Assembly (NCBI GenBank): GCA_028280205.1
Contig: JANQME010000468.1
Location: 1 to 7,233, forward strand
Direction of reading: 5' to 3'
Origin: Longimicrobiales bacterium
GTDB lineage: Bacteria; Gemmatimonadota; Gemmatimonadetes; Longimicrobiales; Gaopeijiaceae
Length of the DNA: 7,233 bases
Both the position numbers and the translations under genes were made by a program. Shown one piece after another: positions 6,388-7,233 of the stretch (positions are counted from its first letter, which is position 1; each line of letters opens with the position of its first letter). Below the pieces are notes generated by a model, which did not search any database, had not been told where the DNA came from, and worked only from the letters and a program-made list of their open reading frames with translations.

Positions 6388-6761
6388 CCGACTCGACAGA
6401 CCTCCCGTACGTCCATCATATGGACGTTCGATTCGCGCCGCTCGAGCTCGTCGACGTTCCCGCGCTGGTCGACGCCTGCAAGGACGCGTGGTACAACCAG
6501 ACGCTCTGCGCGGTAAACGACTCCGTCGTCCGGCTCGGCGTGATGGAGGGGGAGTACCACTGGCACCGGCATGAGTCCGACGACGAGTTCTTCTTCGTGC
6601 TCGAGGGTCGATTCATCGTCGAGCTGGAGGATCAGCGGTTCGAGCTCGAGCCTGGTCAGGGCGTCGTCGTACCGCGCGGGAAGCTCCATCGCACCGCCGC
6701 GCCCGAACGCTCGGTCGTGCTGATGGTCGAGACGAAGGACATCGTGCCCACGGGCAGCTAG
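6384..6761 (+). CDS. Single-domain cupin protein
   Basis: 125 residues, starting at GTG 6384 inside the stop of the previous gene, with a strong AGGAGG (6371-6376) 7 nt upstream. The first cupin motif reads GEYHWHRHESDDEFFFVLEG (56-75), giving H61, H63 and E68; the second reads GQGVVVPRGKLHR (91-103), giving H102. The full 3-His/1-Glu metal site is therefore present, so it is probably a metal-binding cupin and not a degenerate one. H59 adds an extra histidine beside the site. The ending VVLMVETKDIVPTGS matches the terminal strand seen in this small cupin group. Members may be isomerases, dioxygenases or binding proteins; the substrate is not predictable. It likely works with the ABM-like protein encoded immediately before it. 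Confidence 0.9.
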   Translation: MTDSTDLPYVHHMDVRFAPLELVDVPALVDACKDAWYNQTLCAVNDSVVRLGVMEGEYHWHRHESDDEFFFVLEGRFIVELEDQRFELEPGQGVVVPRGKLHRTAAPERSVVLMVETKDIVPTGS

Positions 6762-7080
6762 GAGGGAAGCCTGGCCAGGTAGACGCCCCGCCCCTCCAGG
6801 CTCTCCTGCTCGTAGCCGACGTCCACCTGATCTCTTCGGTCTCGACCGTCCGCAGATAGACGCGACCCGGATGCCAGTCGTCCAGCTCGAACCCTAGGTG
6901 ACTCGCGCTCCTGCTGCTACCGAGGAACCTCGAGCTGGATCTCGAGCGCCACGGCGGCCCTCGTACAAGTCCGTGATCCCGAATCGGCCTTCGGCATCCG
7001 AGTATACCTCCTGCGCCGACCCGACGACGCCCACGCGCGCTCCGGACAAGGGCCAGCGCGGCATCCCAGGCCACCGTAGC
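6758..7080 (-). pseudogene. Multiply frameshifted relic of a carboxypeptidase-regulatory-like protein
   Basis: No single frame makes a credible protein, but moving between the three minus-strand frames recovers a domain. TVAWDAALA (about 7077-7051) is followed in another frame by PLSGARVGVVGSAQEVYSDA and EGRFGITDLYEG (7052-6957). A third frame then gives VALEIQLEV (about 6952-6926), the first gives HLGFELDDWHPGRVYL and RTVETEEI (6900-6829), and the third again gives VDVGYEQESLEGRGVYLARL, ending at TAG 6760-6758. The order matches a CarboxypepD_reg domain and resembles domain 2 of the exported protein starting at 4164 (ARVG...GRFG..D.Y.G). At least four net indels are needed. The last junction, ATC-AG-GTG at about 6827, looks like a one-base loss. 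No signal peptide or plug-like tail remains. The stop shares the CTAG with the cupin stop on the other strand. Assembly error is the alternative explanation. Confidence 0.7.
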
Positions 7081-7089
7081 GATGGCCCT

Positions 7090-7117
7090 TTGGAGCGGAC
7101 GGTGAACGAGGTAGTGT
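7090..7117 (+). promoter_or_regulatory. Possible leaderless promoter of the glycosyltransferase gene
   Basis: A -35-like TTGGAG (7090-7095) and a -10-like TAGTGT (7112-7117) are 16 nt apart. The -10 ends 6 nt before the ATG at 7124, so the predicted start point is at or next to the start codon. Only a poorly placed GAGG lies upstream, which agrees with leaderless translation. Prediction from sequence only. Confidence 0.35.
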
Positions 7118-7123
7118 GACGCC

Positions 7124-7233
7124 ATGAAACGCCGAGTTCTTCTCATCGCCTACGACTTCCCTCCGGTGGGAGGGGCAGGAACCCTCCGTCCAACACGGTG
7201 GGCGAAGCACCTTCCCAGCTTCGGGTGGCACCC
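7124..7233 (+). CDS. GT4-type glycosyltransferase, N-terminal fragment
   Basis: Runs from ATG 7124 off the right edge: 36 full codons. The protein begins with a strand (RRVLLIAYDFPP), then VGGAG (residues 15-19) and RPTRWAKHLPSFGW. This matches the start of GT-B-fold family 4 glycosyltransferases, which commonly begin with a short strand, a FPP.GG.G loop that sits in the donor/acceptor cleft, and a 'R...A+.L...GW.P' helix. Such enzymes add sugars to lipid or polysaccharide precursors at the cytoplasmic face of the membrane. The catalytic EX7E region and substrate cannot be seen. It is oriented away from the decayed relic, so it probably starts a new transcription unit to the right. Confidence 0.8.
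   Translation, partial: MKRRVLLIAYDFPPVGGAGTLRPTRWAKHLPSFGWH

Noticed and set aside
6768..6802. Inverted repeat AGCCTGG ... CCAGGCT after the cupin as an intrinsic terminator
   Set aside because: The loop is 21 nt and no T tract follows on either strand. The bases are explained by the codons of the decayed minus-strand gene (QESLEG ... LARL).
6613..7146. A 177-codon minus-strand frame as an intact gene
   Set aside because: Only a short part (HLGFELDDWHPGRVYL and flanks) looks protein-like. The domain continues in other frames, and the 3' part runs antisense through the cupin gene.
1..7233. tRNA/rRNA genes, CRISPR arrays, insertion sequences, integration sites
   Set aside because: I saw no tRNA-like cloverleaf signatures, regularly spaced repeats, transposase-like proteins or terminal inverted repeats anywhere in the window.

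Overview
The window is GC-rich and densely coded. Its gene families (BlaI/M56 pair, PadR plus duplicated 'orphan' permease, exported carboxypeptidase-regulatory-like proteins) are typical of Gemmatimonadota, Acidobacteriota and related soil or marine phyla. That placement is inferred from family content only; no phylogenetic marker gene is present.

Layout. (1) Positions 1-1042, minus strand: a BlaI/MecI-type repressor followed, through an ATGA overlap, by the N-terminal part of an M56 (BlaR1-like) membrane peptidase that runs off the left edge. (2) Positions 1043-1198: a divergent control region. The leftward promoter carries two small GCTA/TAGC dyads placed over its spacer and start point, and a separate 26-bp imperfect dyad lies before the rightward operon. 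(3) Positions 1199-5974, plus strand: PadR repressor, full-length duplicated MacB/FtsX-type permease without an ATPase, and two exported proteins with carboxypeptidase-regulatory-like domains. The first three genes are tightly coupled (2-nt gap, then 4-nt overlap) and the fourth follows after 20 nt, so this reads as one operon. (4) Positions 6070-6761, plus strand: a two-gene unit of an antibiotic-biosynthesis-monooxygenase-like (ABM) small protein and a single-domain cupin, joined by a GTGA overlap. (5) Positions 6758-7080, minus strand: a relic of another carboxypeptidase-regulatory-like protein, recognisable only by moving between three reading frames. (6) Position 7124 to the right edge: the first 36 codons of a GT4-type glycosyltransferase, possibly translated from a leaderless mRNA.

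How the parts may work together (inference): the two divergent units are each headed by a small winged-helix repressor. One is probably relieved by membrane-peptidase cleavage (BlaI/M56) and the other by PadR ligand binding or titration. The PadR operon makes an inner-membrane permease together with two exported proteins that combine a transthyretin-like fold with a C-terminal tail resembling a degenerate TonB plug. This suggests an envelope function. The strongest lead for novelty is this permease plus plug-like secreted pair, with the decayed third relative nearby on the opposite strand.
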